A DNA stretch of 64,000 bases from Bradyrhizobium sp. WSM1743 (GCF_000473065.1 NZ_AXAZ01000004.1:1-64000); one strand, 5' to 3'. Numbered from the stretch's first letter, positions 17,083 to 28,092 are shown. The notes: a model not told the origin generated them from the letters alone. Made by a program: numbers and translations.

Positions 17083-18414
17083 TCATTCTTTGACGGCGAA
17101 AAGCCGCCACCGGCCGGCAACCCCCTTGAGGACATGAGAACCTCGATCCAAGCATTCGACCCTCGAGCCGGCGATCAGGTCCTTTACCGTGCTGGAGAGA
17201 AGAATCTCCCCCGGATTGGCTCTGGCGGCTACGCGGGCACCAATGTGGACAGCGATTCCAGCCACGTCGTTGCCTTCAATTACGCACTCGCCGGTGTGAA
17301 TACCGCAGCGGATCGCCACTCCCAACGTGCCAACCAAGTCCCTGACCGCGCGGGCACACTTGATCGCGCGTGCTGGACCGTCAAAGATTGCAAAGACGCC
17401 ATCGCCCGCGGTGTTCACTACCCGGCCGCCGAGACGCGCGACTTCCTTGTCGACCTGCTGCTGATAGTTTTCGACCAAGTCGCGCCAGCGCGAGTCCCCG
17501 ATCGCCGTGGCGCGCTGGGTCGACTGGACAATGTCGATGAACAGGACGGTTGCGAGGACACGGTCCGCCTCTAACACGGGACGTTCGCCCGTCAGGAACT
17601 CCTGGATCTCCGCCAGCAGCGGGTCGATGTTGCCGATCCAGGCTACATGATCATCGCCAGGAAGCTCGACGAACTTTGCGGCCGGGATTTGTTCGGCCAT
17701 GTAGCGACCACCTTGGCAGGGCATCAATCGATCGCCACTCCGGTGGAGAATCAAGGTGGGCACCCTGATGGTCGGAAGGATGGCGCGGATGTCGACCTCG
17801 ACATTCATCCGATAGAGCGTGACGCCGGCGCCAGGGCTGGCCGATACGCGCATGTGGTGCGCCCACCATTGACGCACCCGCGCGTCATTGGCGACACTAG
17901 GGGCCAGAGTCTTGAGGCCGATTGGCGTTCCCCAATGCTTTTCGTAAGCTTCGAAAGCCGCTTCGTGCTGCTCTCGTGTGAGGCCCCACGGATAGTCGTC
18001 GGCGCGACTCCCCTTGGCGTAAGCGCCATACATGATCAGCGCGGTGGTTCGCGCGGGATAGGTCGCGGCAAATAACGTAGACAGGGGCCCGCCCTCGGAG
18101 AGGCCGAACATAGCGGCGCGATTTGAACCCGCCGCGTCCATGACCGCGCGGATATCGTCCATCCGCTGTTCGAGGGTCGGCAACGCGCTCTCCGCAACGC
18201 GGTCCGACAGGCCGGTGCCACGCTTGTCGAAGACGATAAGGCGACTGAAAGAGGCCAGTCGGTTGAGAAACCGAGCTAATGCGGGATCCTCCCACTGATA
18301 CTCGAGATGAGAGATCCAGCCATGAATAAGCACCAGGTCGACGGGCCCTTCACCAACGACCCCATACGCGATGTGAACGTCGCCGCTTTTAGCGTAGTGG
18401 ATTGTAGGGACCAT
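17083..18414 (-). CDS. Alpha/beta hydrolase fused to class III adenylate/guanylate cyclase
   Basis: 443 residues in two domains. The N-terminal alpha/beta-hydrolase (about 1-278) has the nucleophile elbow GLSEGG (Ser106), an acid in HRSGDRL (Asp228) and His256 in GDDHVAW. The C-terminal cyclase domain (about 285-440) has both metal aspartates, Asp294 in FIDIV and Asp338 in TAGDGV, and the CGIHTGE strand. The position that is usually the transition-state Asn in the AVNxxAR motif reads His (AVHIGAR, His390). There is no membrane segment, so it is probably cytoplasmic. The architecture occurs in Bradyrhizobium and mycobacteria, where a hydrolase-derived signal is thought to tune cyclase output; here that is inference. 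Confidence 0.88.
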   Translation of the reverse strand: MVPTIHYAKSGDVHIAYGVVGEGPVDLVLIHGWISHLEYQWEDPALARFLNRLASFSRLIVFDKRGTGLSDRVAESALPTLEQRMDDIRAVMDAAGSNRAAMFGLSEGGPLSTLFAATYPARTTALIMYGAYAKGSRADDYPWGLTREQHEAAFEAYEKHWGTPIGLKTLAPSVANDARVRQWWAHHMRVSASPGAGVTLYRMNVEVDIRAILPTIRVPTLILHRSGDRLMPCQGGRYMAEQIPAAKFVELPGDDHVAWIGNIDPLLAEIQEFLTGERPVLEADRVLATVLFIDIVQSTQRATAIGDSRWRDLVENYQQQVDKEVARLGGRVVNTAGDGVFAIFDGPARAIKCARAVRDLVGTLGVAIRCGIHTGECVIEGNDVAGIAVHIGARVAARANPGEILLSSTVKDLIAGSRVECLDRGSHVLKGVAGRWRLFAVKE

Positions 18415-18700
18415 GGTCTGGTACCCTCAGCTGCGTCATTCTCGCCCATGGTAACCCTATCGCGCAAGTCCGTGGCGGATCAATGCGTCAACACGACTTT
18501 CCTGATGAGCCGACGCGCACAACGCACCAGGTTGAGGTTTGAGACTTTCGAATTTGCGCCGAGGACATCCGCCAAGCAGCGCCGACCGGAAGTCCTAGCA
18601 ACGCGGGGCAACCGACGCGATTGACCCTGAGCCGAAGTCGGATTTGCGGCAGCCGCGCGTCCATTGCCAGCCGAGCTTGCCCACGCTGTTGGCGTCGTTC
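18415..18700. other. Intergenic region, no gene seen
   Basis: Separates the hydrolase-cyclase gene start from the end of the amidohydrolase gene. It contains the presumed promoter of the former. No recognisable operator, RNA or coding sequence. Confidence 0.4.
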
Positions 18701-20209
18701 CTAGGCGGCGCGAACGTAGCCGTAGCGCAGGTTCGACGGTTGCTTCGAAGCTTGCGTGTACTCGTTCTTGAGCGCCGCGAGGCGGTCCTCGGAAAAGGCC
18801 GGCATCCTGGTATTCTCGGCCGCCTTCAGCTTGATCTTGTAGAATCTGGTTGCGTTGCCCGCGAAGATCAGCTGCTTGGTAGCGCTGTTGGCATCGCCAA
18901 GCGCCGCAAAGCCGTACTTCTTCTGCATATCCTCGGGGATTTCGAGCCGGCGCAGCGCCTCGATCTGCCACTGTGGTGAGCCGTACCAGACCGAGTCGGT
19001 GCCCCACATGACGTGGTCAACACCCATCCCCTTGATCAGCGTGCCGATCAGCGCGGCGCAGAACTTCGGATGCGCCACGGCCGAGTTGGCAAAGGACGTG
19101 CCGAGCTCGGCATAGACGTTGGCGACGCCGAACTTCTGCGGGATTTCCGCGAGATCGGTGGCCCACTGGATACGGCCGGTCTGCTCGAACTCCGCCCACG
19201 CATGATCGGGTAGCTCGAGGAACGGCCGCAGCGCCGAGTGATAGATCACGAAGTTCATCTGCGGCCAATCCTTCGCGGCCTTTCCGATGTCCCACGCCGT
19301 TGCATATTGCCAAACGCCGGCGAAGGACTTCTCGTAATCGGGCGGCAGCAGCCCCTTGTGGATGCACAGCGTGTTGATGCCGGCCTTCACTGCTTTCTCG
19401 TAGAACGGATACATCACCTGCTCGTCGTCGAGCCGCCATGGGAACTTCGAGGGCGCCAGCGGATCGCCAATCGTGTAGGACTTCCAGGAATCCGGTTTGT
19501 AGACCTCGATTGCCTTGTCCACCTCGTCCATCCAGCCGGGTTGCTTGGGGGTGATGACGCTATGCGCCAGCAGGCGGCGCGAACCGGCGAAGTCGTTGAT
19601 CAGTTCTCGCGCCTTGACGATCTGCTCATTGGACAGCAGCCACCAACTCGGGTCGTCGAAGGGCGCGCCGCTCAGGAGCGCCATGTTGGTGTCGCTGTCG
19701 TAGTAGATCTCTTTCACATAGTTCTGGAACTTGTAGCGGGCGAGCGAAGAGACGCCTTCCTCCTTCATCTTCGGATTCCAGTGCTGGCTCGCAAAGTCCG
19801 CCAGCCCCAACAGCTCCTTGTGGTCGAAGTCGTCCCGCACGAAATGAGTCTGGACGTCGAAGATGAATTGGCCTGCAAGGCTCTGCGCGCGGGCCAGCAT
19901 CAGCTCGGGCTCGCGGGCTTCAGCGGGCGCGACCTGGAAAACATTGCCGTAGATATCGTTCATGGCGAGGAACGCTGCCGCCATGCCGCAGCTCGTGTGC
20001 AAGAACTGCCTGCGGCTCAAGCCGAGGTGCCTGCCGTTGACATCAGCGAGCTCGTTGATCCGAGCCTCGACTTTCTTTTGCGTATCGCTCTGCGGGGGCG
20101 GGAGATACTCGCCATTGGAGACAATCTGGGTCGGGATAGGCGTTGCCGCCGATGCCGCCTCCGCGCCCGCGACGAGACGCTGTTCTCGCTCACTAAGCCA
20201 GGTGCTCAT
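18701..20209 (-). CDS. Amidohydrolase family protein with internal Tat-like segment
   Basis: 502 residues. The C-terminal ~390 residues form an amidohydrolase_2-type TIM barrel: DVQTHF marks the first metal-binding strand, LCIHKG and IYHSALRP later strands, and VMWGTDSVWYGSP the last-strand aspartate. A twin-arginine-like segment, SRRQFLHTSCGMAAAFLAMN, starts near residue 65, behind a 64-residue polar leader. That is unusually far from the N terminus for Tat export, so localisation is uncertain. The ATG has an excellent GGGAGGAG box. The substrate is unknown; such proteins hydrolyse or decarboxylate cyclic or aromatic acids. Transcribed alone. Confidence 0.8.
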   Translation of the reverse strand: MSTWLSEREQRLVAGAEAASAATPIPTQIVSNGEYLPPPQSDTQKKVEARINELADVNGRHLGLSRRQFLHTSCGMAAAFLAMNDIYGNVFQVAPAEAREPELMLARAQSLAGQFIFDVQTHFVRDDFDHKELLGLADFASQHWNPKMKEEGVSSLARYKFQNYVKEIYYDSDTNMALLSGAPFDDPSWWLLSNEQIVKARELINDFAGSRRLLAHSVITPKQPGWMDEVDKAIEVYKPDSWKSYTIGDPLAPSKFPWRLDDEQVMYPFYEKAVKAGINTLCIHKGLLPPDYEKSFAGVWQYATAWDIGKAAKDWPQMNFVIYHSALRPFLELPDHAWAEFEQTGRIQWATDLAEIPQKFGVANVYAELGTSFANSAVAHPKFCAALIGTLIKGMGVDHVMWGTDSVWYGSPQWQIEALRRLEIPEDMQKKYGFAALGDANSATKQLIFAGNATRFYKIKLKAAENTRMPAFSEDRLAALKNEYTQASKQPSNLRYGYVRAA

Positions 20210-20854
20210 TGTTCTCCTCCCGTTTGTTGGCCGTCGACCGTGCTAGGCGCGCATGAGGCGCGTGTGGCTACTCCCAATCAGGAGCGACTAGGCGTACCTC
20301 TCCGGTTCAGCTACGCATGAAGCCATCACGCGCACAAAGCCTAGGCGAATCTCTGCATCGCTTGATCCTGCGAGAGCGGCAGGCATACCCGAGAAACCAC
20401 TTGCAGTTGTGGGTACCCGCGCTGATTCAATGCTCAAACTTCTATTCGCGCAAGCGATGTGAATCGACAGTCACGCTGTCCCAACGCCGCATCATTCTTT
20501 CATCTGATCGATTTCAGCCGAAATGAAAGGCTCGTTGCTCAAAGCGACTGCATCGGCTCATGCCCCGAGCCGAACACTGCAGCAGCGGCTGCCATCTCGG
20601 CTCTCTGCCGGAGACCCTCATACGGTGGCTGCGTTAACTGCTGCTTTTGACCCAAATGCGACATCAAAGGTTGCGTCCTGATTGTTGTCCGGCACCTTCC
20701 TGCGTCAGCTTGGGCTTGGCTCATTCCTGAGCTTTGGCTGTTGTGCAAATCCGAATGGGGATATGTTTATCGGCGCCTCAACCGGGGATGCCCGTTCATA
20801 TCAAACGCAGGGCAAGTCTGGGAAGCCCGGTTCAAAGACGGAGGGAGGAAACAG
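20210..20854. other. 645-bp intergenic region with eroded repeat sequence
   Basis: No convincing gene in six frames. CTGCTTTTGACCCAAATGCG near 20640 resembles the end of the 109-bp repeat (CCCTTTTGACCCA), suggesting another degenerate family member. The left 50 bases hold the leader of the amidohydrolase gene; the promoter of the DUF3303 gene must lie in the right end. Confidence 0.4.
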
Positions 20855-21169
20855 ATGAAGTACATGATCAGCTGGTTCGAGCGTCCGCAAGGTTCGCCTG
20901 CAGAGTACGAGAACGCTCAGAAGCGAATACTTGAAGTTTTCGGTCAATGGAAGGCGCCCGACAATTTCAAAATCGAATTGTTCGTTGTGAGAGTGGGCGA
21001 GTGGGGTGGGCACATGTTAGTGGATTGCGATGACCCATTGACAGTTCACAAGGCGTGCTCGACCTTCCCTGCATTTGAATTTCAGGCGCGACCCGTGGTT
21101 CCTGTCGAGGACGCCGTCCGCGTCGAACTAGAGGCTATTGCCTGGCGCGACGGACTGAAAGGCAGCTGA
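20855..21169 (+). CDS. DUF3303 family protein
   Basis: 104 residues from the ATG at 20855, chosen for the GGAGGAAACAG ribosome-binding site directly upstream; the open frame reaches 20741 but without such a site. The sequence MKYMISWFERPQGSPAEYEN, RVGEWGGHMLVDCDDP and the closing AIAWRDG are typical of DUF3303, a small ferredoxin-like (alpha+beta) cytoplasmic family of unknown function. A single gene flanked by repeat-containing spacers. Confidence 0.82.
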   Translation: MKYMISWFERPQGSPAEYENAQKRILEVFGQWKAPDNFKIELFVVRVGEWGGHMLVDCDDPLTVHKACSTFPAFEFQARPVVPVEDAVRVELEAIAWRDGLKGS

Positions 21170-21526
21170 CAGCAACCATTGCCTACGGCCGGACCACCGT
21201 CTGACAGCGCTGCTTTAGAAAAGAGCACATCCACGTCGCTCCTTGATCGCCGGCAGCGCTGTTACAGTCTCGCCTTCAGCAAATGGCCGCTCCTGGCTCA
21301 TCGGCGACCTTCAACGATGTCTGCTGTTTGTGTCATTGTTGAGGGACGAGCGGACGTCTGGAGCGCCCAAACTCAGCGCATGATTTATGAGTACATGCCT
21401 AGCGGAGATTAGAAGCGAAGCGCGTCTGCCCAATGCGTAAGCACGGGTGCCGTATTATTTGAGTTGCTCCCACCGCCATCGGCGGCAACCATCGCCGAGC
21501 TGCCCATTCCCACGCGAGAGCGCCCA
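21170..21526. other. Intergenic region upstream of adenine deaminase
   Basis: Holds the second-family repeat copy at 21299-21396 and the presumed promoter of the adenine deaminase gene. No purine-type riboswitch or other RNA structure recognised. Confidence 0.4.
21299..21396 (+). repeat. About 98-bp dispersed repeat, second family, copy 2
   Basis: Aligns ungapped with 3003-3100 at roughly 80% by eye. Its tail, GATTTATGAGTACATGCC, recurs inverted and partial at 14505. It marks the right side of the accessory segment before the adenine deaminase gene. Confidence 0.6.
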
Positions 21527-23329
21527 ATGACCAAACTCACCCGTTTCTCCGTCGCGCCGCTGCACAGCATGACGCGGCGCCTGGCTGATGTCGCCTCGGC
21601 GCGCGTTGCGCCTGATCTCGTCATAGCAGGCGCGCGGGTGCTCTCGACCTATTCGGAGCGCATCCATCCGGGACGGGAGGTCTGGATCACAGGCGGCCGC
21701 ATCGCCGCAGTGAAGCCGGCCGGAACAGCCAGGAAGGCGTGGAGCAACGTCACGACTTACGATGCCACAGGCGGCATCATCGCGCCGGGCCTCGTCGATC
21801 CGCACATCCACATCGAATCCTCCATGGTGACGGCCTGCGCATATGCGGAGGCCGCGCTGCTCAACGGCACCACCACGATCTTCTGCGACAGCCACGAGAT
21901 CGGCAATGTCATGGATGTCGCCGGCGTCGAGGCGATGCTGGAAGATGCGCGCGAGGCGCCGCTCTCGATCTTCTTGACCGTGCCGAGCACGGTCCCTGCG
22001 ACTTCGGCGGAGCTGGAGACGGCGGGCGGCGACCTCACGCCGGATAAGATCGCCGGCCTGTTCGACCGTTGGCCCGAAGCGGTTGCGCTCGGCGAGAAGA
22101 TGGATTTCGTGCCTGTCACGATGGGCGATGAGCGCAGCCACGCCATTCTCGCGGCCGCCCTGAAGCGGGCACGTCCGGTGTCCGGCCATGTCTACGGCCG
22201 CGAATTCGTCGCGGCCTATGCGGCGAGCGGCGTCACCGACACCCATGAGGCGATCGACCGCGACATCGCCGACGATCTGCTCGACGCCGGCGTCTGGGTT
22301 TTCCTGCGCGGGGGCCCACCCACAACGCCCTGGCATTCGCTGCCGCAGGCGATCCGGACGATCACCGAGCTCGGGGCCTCGCACAAGCGTACGGCGGTGT
22401 GCACGGACGACCGCGACGCTGACGATCTCTTGCTGTTCGGTCTCGATTGGGTGGTGAGGGAAGCCGTGAAGGCAGGCATGTCCCCGGAGCAGGCCTGGTC
22501 GATGGGGTCGCTGCATGGCGCGACGCGCTTCGGCATGGAGGGCGACATCGGCGGGCTCGGCGGCGGCCGCCGCGCCGATCTCGTGTTGATGGACGACCAG
22601 CTCAAGCCGCAATGCACCTGGTATGGCGGCGAGCTCGTGGTCGAGAACCGCAAGATCACGCCGCTTCTCGATCAGGCATTGTCGCAGCGCTATCGGTATC
22701 CGAAGGCCGCTTATGCGACCGTGAAGCTGCCGGAGAAGATGAAGTTGACACCGGAGCTGCCCGCGAAGGCCTGCACCGTCAACGCGATCAAGACCGCGCT
22801 GCCGGGCATCACCTTGATCCACGAAAAGGTCGCGATCGAACCGACAAAGGACTGGCCGTCGCTGTTCGCCCGCTACGGCCTCTGTTTCGTCACGGTGGTC
22901 GAGCGCCATGGCAAATCGGCGGGCAACGTCGCCTACGGCCTGCTGAAGGATTTCGGCCTGAAGCGTGGCGCGGTCGCCTCAAGCGTTGGACACGACAGCC
23001 ACAACCTCATCGTCGCCGGCACCAACGAGGGCGACATGCAGGTCGCGATCGCGGCGATCAAAGAGCGGCAGGGCGGAGTCTGCGTCGTCGCCGACGGCAA
23101 GGTGAGGGCGCTTGTGCCGCTGCCGATCGCAGGGCTCCTGTCCGACAAGCGCGTCACCGAAGTTGCCGAGGAGGTCAAGGCGCTGAAGAAGGAATGGGCC
23201 GAGGCCGGCTGCACCATCCCTTACATGGGCTTCAATTTGATTCCCCTATCGGTCATTCCGGAAATTCGCATCACCGACAAGGGCCTCGTGCTGGTGCCGC
23301 AGATGGAGCTGGCGCCGCTGTTCGAGTGA
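21527..23329 (+). CDS. ade: Adenine deaminase
   Basis: 600 residues from the ATG at 21527 (MTKLTRF); the frame opens at 21464 without support. It converts adenine to hypoxanthine and ammonia. The amidohydrolase barrel starts with [13 protein letters not shown] (metal ligands), continues with CDSHEIGNV and GHVYGREF, and has the catalytic acids in [10 protein letters not shown]. The C-terminal ~170 residues form the AdeC-specific domain with [20 protein letters not shown] and [20 protein letters not shown]. Length and domain order match the bacterial ade family, which uses manganese or iron. It precedes gcl by 152 bases, so purine salvage sits next to glyoxylate use, possibly reflecting purine/allantoin breakdown that yields glyoxylate. 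Confidence 0.92.
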   Translation: MTKLTRFSVAPLHSMTRRLADVASARVAPDLVIAGARVLSTYSERIHPGREVWITGGRIAAVKPAGTARKAWSNVTTYDATGGIIAPGLVDPHIHIESSMVTACAYAEAALLNGTTTIFCDSHEIGNVMDVAGVEAMLEDAREAPLSIFLTVPSTVPATSAELETAGGDLTPDKIAGLFDRWPEAVALGEKMDFVPVTMGDERSHAILAAALKRARPVSGHVYGREFVAAYAASGVTDTHEAIDRDIADDLLDAGVWVFLRGGPPTTPWHSLPQAIRTITELGASHKRTAVCTDDRDADDLLLFGLDWVVREAVKAGMSPEQAWSMGSLHGATRFGMEGDIGGLGGGRRADLVLMDDQLKPQCTWYGGELVVENRKITPLLDQALSQRYRYPKAAYATVKLPEKMKLTPELPAKACTVNAIKTALPGITLIHEKVAIEPTKDWPSLFARYGLCFVTVVERHGKSAGNVAYGLLKDFGLKRGAVASSVGHDSHNLIVAGTNEGDMQVAIAAIKERQGGVCVVADGKVRALVPLPIAGLLSDKRVTEVAEEVKALKKEWAEAGCTIPYMGFNLIPLSVIPEIRITDKGLVLVPQMELAPLFE

Positions 23330-23481
23330 AGCGGCTTTCACGCATATCTCGATCTAACTGATTGAGACCGCCACGATTTTTCCGCTGCTGCCGCATCGTG
23401 GAAAATAAAATCGACCTCGTTGAGATCGGCTTCCGCGCACCTGATGATCTCGCTCACTAACGCAACCAAGCGAGGTCCGAT

Positions 23482-25266
<1,785 letters not shown>

Positions 25267-25277
25267 GGGAGAGCATC

Positions 25278-26063
25278 ATGCCAAAGTTCGCCGCCAACCT
25301 CACCATGCTCTTCAACGAGATGCCGTTCCTCGACCGCTTCGCCGCGGCCAAGGCTGCAGGCTTTTCCGGGATCGAATATCTCTTCCCCTATGAGTTCGAC
25401 AAGGCGCAGCTGCGTGAGCAACTCAAGGCCCACGGGCTGACGCAGGTGCTGCACAATCTGCCCGCCGGCAACTGGGCAGCGGGCGAGCGTGGCATTGCGA
25501 TCCTGCCCGACCGCACCGCCGAATTCCGCGACGGCGTCTTCCGCGCCATCGACTATGCCAAGGCGCTCGATTGCGAGCAGCTCAATTGTCTCGTCGGCAT
25601 TGCGCCTGCCGAGACCGACCCGCGCGAGCTTCAGGAGACGCTGGTCGGAAATCTGCGCTTCGCCGCCTCGACGCTGGCGCGGGAAAACATCAAGCTGCTG
25701 GTCGAGCCGATCAATACGCTCGACATTCCCGGCTTCTATCTCAATGGTACCGAGAAGGCAGTGCAGCTGATCTCCGAAGTACGGTCGAACAACCTCTTCA
25801 TCCAGTACGACATCTACCACATGCAGATCATGGAAGGCGATCTCGCCCGCACCATGCAGGAATATCTGCCCCAGATCGCCCACATCCAGCTTGCCGACAA
25901 TCCCGGCCGCCATGAGCCCGGCACCGGCGAGATCAACTATCCCTTCCTGTTCCGCCATCTTGACGCGATCGGCTATCGCGGTTGGATCGGCTGTGAATAC
26001 AGACCGCGCACCACGACGCTGGAAGGCCTGTCGTGGCACGCGGCGCAGACGTTCGAGACATAG
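25278..26063 (+). CDS. hyi: Hydroxypyruvate isomerase
   Basis: 261 residues, a TIM barrel of the AP-endonuclease-2/Hyi family. It interconverts hydroxypyruvate and tartronate semialdehyde. Metal and substrate residues are in VEPINTLDIPGF (Glu of the catalytic pair), QYDIYHMQIMEGD, HIQLADNPGRHEPGTGEINY and the closing GCEYRP (second catalytic Glu). The ATG at 25278 lies behind GGGGAGAG, 11 bases after the gcl stop, so the two are translationally close. Overlapping upstream codons in the same frame belong to a shadow of gcl. Confidence 0.93.
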   Translation: MPKFAANLTMLFNEMPFLDRFAAAKAAGFSGIEYLFPYEFDKAQLREQLKAHGLTQVLHNLPAGNWAAGERGIAILPDRTAEFRDGVFRAIDYAKALDCEQLNCLVGIAPAETDPRELQETLVGNLRFAASTLARENIKLLVEPINTLDIPGFYLNGTEKAVQLISEVRSNNLFIQYDIYHMQIMEGDLARTMQEYLPQIAHIQLADNPGRHEPGTGEINYPFLFRHLDAIGYRGWIGCEYRPRTTTLEGLSWHAAQTFET

Positions 26064-26086
26064 AGGATATCGAAGCCGCGATGACG

Positions 26087-26250
26087 GTGCGCTCCCTCTC
26101 CCGCTTGCGGGAGAGGGTTGGGGAGAGGGTGTCTCCGCGTTGGGACTGTTGAGGTGCACCGAGAAAATCCCCAAGGGGATAAAGCCCTCACCCGGCGCTG
26201 TGCGCCGACCTCTCCCGCAAGCGGGAGAGGTGCACCGAGCGCGCGGATGA
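26087..26250. repeat. Interspersed palindromic repeat between hyi and glxR
   Basis: Two copies of CCTCTCCCGC/GCGGGAGAGG hairpins (26092-26114 and 26211-26231) enclose a GGGTGAGGGC-type centre. Same general family as 10415-10565 and 40597-40735. It separates hyi from the reductase gene and could lower downstream expression or stabilise the upstream message. Confidence 0.7.
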
Positions 26251-26283
26251 GTTTCGCCTATGCAACTGAGAGAGAGTTACATC

Positions 26284-27171
26284 ATGATCGACATCGGCTT
26301 CATCGGACTTGGCACCATGGGACGGCCGATGGCCGGCCATCTCCTGATTGCGGGTCATCGCGTTCTCCTGCATGATGTCGCGCCGATCGCGCCGGAGCTG
26401 ATTGCGGCGGGCGGCATCGCCTGCAAATCGGCCAAGGAGATCGCGGAGGAGGCGGATGCCGTCATCATCATGGTGCCGGATACGCCGCATGTCGAAGCCG
26501 TGCTGTTCGGCAAGGACGGCGTCGCGAGCGGCATCTCCAAGGGTAAGATCGTGGTCGACATGAGCTCGATCTCGCCACTGGCGACGAAAGAGTTCGCAAA
26601 GAAGATCGAGGCGCTCGGTGCGGAATATCTCGATGCGCCTGTCTCGGGCGGGGAGGTCGGGGCGAAAGCTGCGAGCCTCACCATCATGGTCGGCGGGCCG
26701 GAGCGCGCCTTCGGCACCATGAAGCCGATCTTCGACAAGATGGGCAAGAACGTCACGCATGTCGGTGCCAATGGCGACGGGCAGACGACGAAGGTCGCCA
26801 ACCAGATCATCGTCGCGCTGACGATCGAGGCGGTGAGCGAAGCGCTTCTGTTCGCATCCAAGGCTGGTGCCAACCCGGCGCTGGTGCGCAAGGCGCTGAT
26901 GGGCGGCTTTGCCTCGTCACGGATTCTCGAAGTTCATGGCGAGCGCATGGTGAAGCGCAATTTCGATCCGGGATTTCGCATCGAGCTGCACCAGAAAGAT
27001 CTCAACCTTGCGCTCGAAGGCGCGCGTACGCTCGGCATCGCACTGCCGAGCACGGCCGTGGCGCAGCAATTGTTCTCGTCCTGCACCGCCCATGGCGGCA
27101 AGGCCTGGGATCATTCGGCGATGGTACGCGCATTGGAACTGATGGCAGGGCACGAGATCGCTGCGGTCTGA
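26284..27171 (+). CDS. glxR: Tartronate semialdehyde reductase (2-hydroxy-3-oxopropionate reductase)
   Basis: 295 residues from the ATG at 26284; an upstream frame extension to 26260 lacks support. Beta-hydroxyacid dehydrogenase family: NAD(P)-binding GFIGLGTMGRPMAGHL at the N terminus, substrate-binding DAPVSGGEVGA near 120, and the catalytic lysine segment GDGQTTKVANQIIVA near 170. It reduces tartronate semialdehyde to D-glycerate, completing the route that starts with gcl and hyi. Gene order makes the substrate assignment stronger than the sequence alone, since 3-hydroxyisobutyrate dehydrogenases look similar. Confidence 0.9.
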   Translation: MIDIGFIGLGTMGRPMAGHLLIAGHRVLLHDVAPIAPELIAAGGIACKSAKEIAEEADAVIIMVPDTPHVEAVLFGKDGVASGISKGKIVVDMSSISPLATKEFAKKIEALGAEYLDAPVSGGEVGAKAASLTIMVGGPERAFGTMKPIFDKMGKNVTHVGANGDGQTTKVANQIIVALTIEAVSEALLFASKAGANPALVRKALMGGFASSRILEVHGERMVKRNFDPGFRIELHQKDLNLALEGARTLGIALPSTAVAQQLFSSCTAHGGKAWDHSAMVRALELMAGHEIAAV

Positions 27172-27194
27172 TCTGTTACTCGGTAACACTCTCC

Positions 27195-27215
27195 AGATGC
27201 GTGATGCATCTTTCG
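27195..27215 (+). terminator. Possible weak terminator after glxR
   Basis: AGATGC gtgat GCATCT followed by TTCGT, just after a GTTAC/GTAAC mini-hairpin (27175-27187). The short stems and poor T tract make this tentative. Confidence 0.3.
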
Positions 27216-27288
27216 TCGCAGGGGAACCGGAACAATGCTCCGGTCCCGCGGGTTGAGGGTGCATAACAATCACTGGAGGCGTAAGGAC

Positions 27289-27672
27289 ATGAAAACCCGT
27301 GTTGCGATTACGTTGGCTGCCGCGTCGCTGCTGGCGTCGAGCGCAGCCTTTGCTCAATCGACCACCGCCCAAGGCGCTGCGGAAGGCGCGCGTGCGGGCG
27401 GCGACATCGGCGGCCCGGTCGGCGCGATGGTCGGCGGCACCGTCGGTGCGGCCGTTGGCGCAGGTTTGGAAATTCCGAATGCGATTCTGGGCGGAATCCC
27501 GCGTGACGATTCCGTGGTGATTCACGAGCGCGTCGTGGTTGGCGAGCCGCTGCCGCCCACCGTGGTGCTGCGCCCGGTGCCGAACTACACCCAGTATCGC
27601 TACGCGGTCGTGAACGACCGCCGTGTGATCGTCGAGCCGCGCACGCGCCGCGTGGTCAAGATCATCGACTGA
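27289..27672 (+). CDS. Exported DUF1236-type protein with glycine-zipper segment
   Basis: 127 residues. A signal peptide (MKTRVAITLAAASLLASSAA, cleavage after AFAQ) leads to an alanine/glycine-rich segment (ARAGGDIGGPVGAMVGGTVG, about 35-65) of glycine-zipper type that may associate with membranes. The C-terminal half (VVGEPLPPTVVLRPVPNYTQ, YAVVNDRRVIVEPRTRRVVK) is the DUF1236 motif common in Rhizobiales envelope proteins. The ATG at 27289 follows GGAGGCGTAAGG. A hairpin follows the stop. Function unknown; an envelope or stress role is usually assumed. Confidence 0.82.
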   Translation: MKTRVAITLAAASLLASSAAFAQSTTAQGAAEGARAGGDIGGPVGAMVGGTVGAAVGAGLEIPNAILGGIPRDDSVVIHERVVVGEPLPPTVVLRPVPNYTQYRYAVVNDRRVIVEPRTRRVVKIID

Positions 27673-27698
27673 TCTGCACGAGCTAGGCGCTGATAAAA

Positions 27699-27734
27699 TG
27701 GGCCCTGCGGAGTGTCACTCCGCGGGGCCTTCGC
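27699..27734. terminator. Bidirectional terminator hairpin
   Basis: Near-perfect dyad centred at 27715 (GGCCCTGCGGAGTG / CACTCCGCGGGGCC with one wobble pair). It lies between the convergent DUF1236 and VanZ-like genes and overlaps the last codon and stop of the latter. AAAAT on one side and CCTTCG on the other give only weak T tracts. Confidence 0.6.
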
Positions 27735-28092
27735 TCGTCAGAACCGATTCAGCGCGAAGCCGGGCGACGGCCCAATCTGCGGCGGCCGCGAGCACAAAGC
27801 CGAAGCAAGCGGTGAGCGCGTCGACCAGAAAATCCTCGAGCCGCGCATGGCGGCCGGGTGCCCAAAATTGCATCAGTTCGAGCACGCCGATCAGGACCAC
27901 TGCAGCCGCTGCGGTCAGCAGGCGCCGCCGCCGGTAGGCAAGGCCGAAGGCCAGTCCCACCAGGATGAAGGCGAGCGCATGTTCACCGTCCTGACCGAGG
28001 TCGGAATGGGGCCGCAGGCCCGGTGGACCGAGGGTTGCGAATGTGACGGCGGCCGCGAGCAGCCAGGCAAAGGAACGAACCAAAAGGGACAT
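27715..28092 (-). CDS. VanZ-like small membrane protein
   Basis: 125 residues with about four membrane segments (near 6-20, 34-52, 56-76 and 88-108). The pattern HSDLGQDGEHALAFILVGLA, VLIGVLELMQFWAPGRHARL and EDFLVDALTACFGFVLAA is the VanZ-family signature, with conserved E-x-x-Q and D-x-x-x-N/D-like positions between helices. Despite the name, most VanZ-like proteins have nothing to do with glycopeptide resistance. Its stop lies inside a terminator-like hairpin. Monocistronic; role unknown. Confidence 0.75.
   Translation of the reverse strand: MSLLVRSFAWLLAAAVTFATLGPPGLRPHSDLGQDGEHALAFILVGLAFGLAYRRRRLLTAAAAVVLIGVLELMQFWAPGRHARLEDFLVDALTACFGFVLAAAADWAVARLRAESVLTSEGPAE

Noticed and set aside
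26087..26250. CRISPR-like or IS origin for the hairpin repeats
   Set aside because: Spacing and size are irregular and no transposase or terminal duplications are associated; they fit known-style intergenic palindromic elements.
27715..28092. Glycopeptide resistance gene vanZ
   Set aside because: Only the general VanZ-like membrane fold is present; no other van genes, and the family is widespread in bacteria with unrelated roles.
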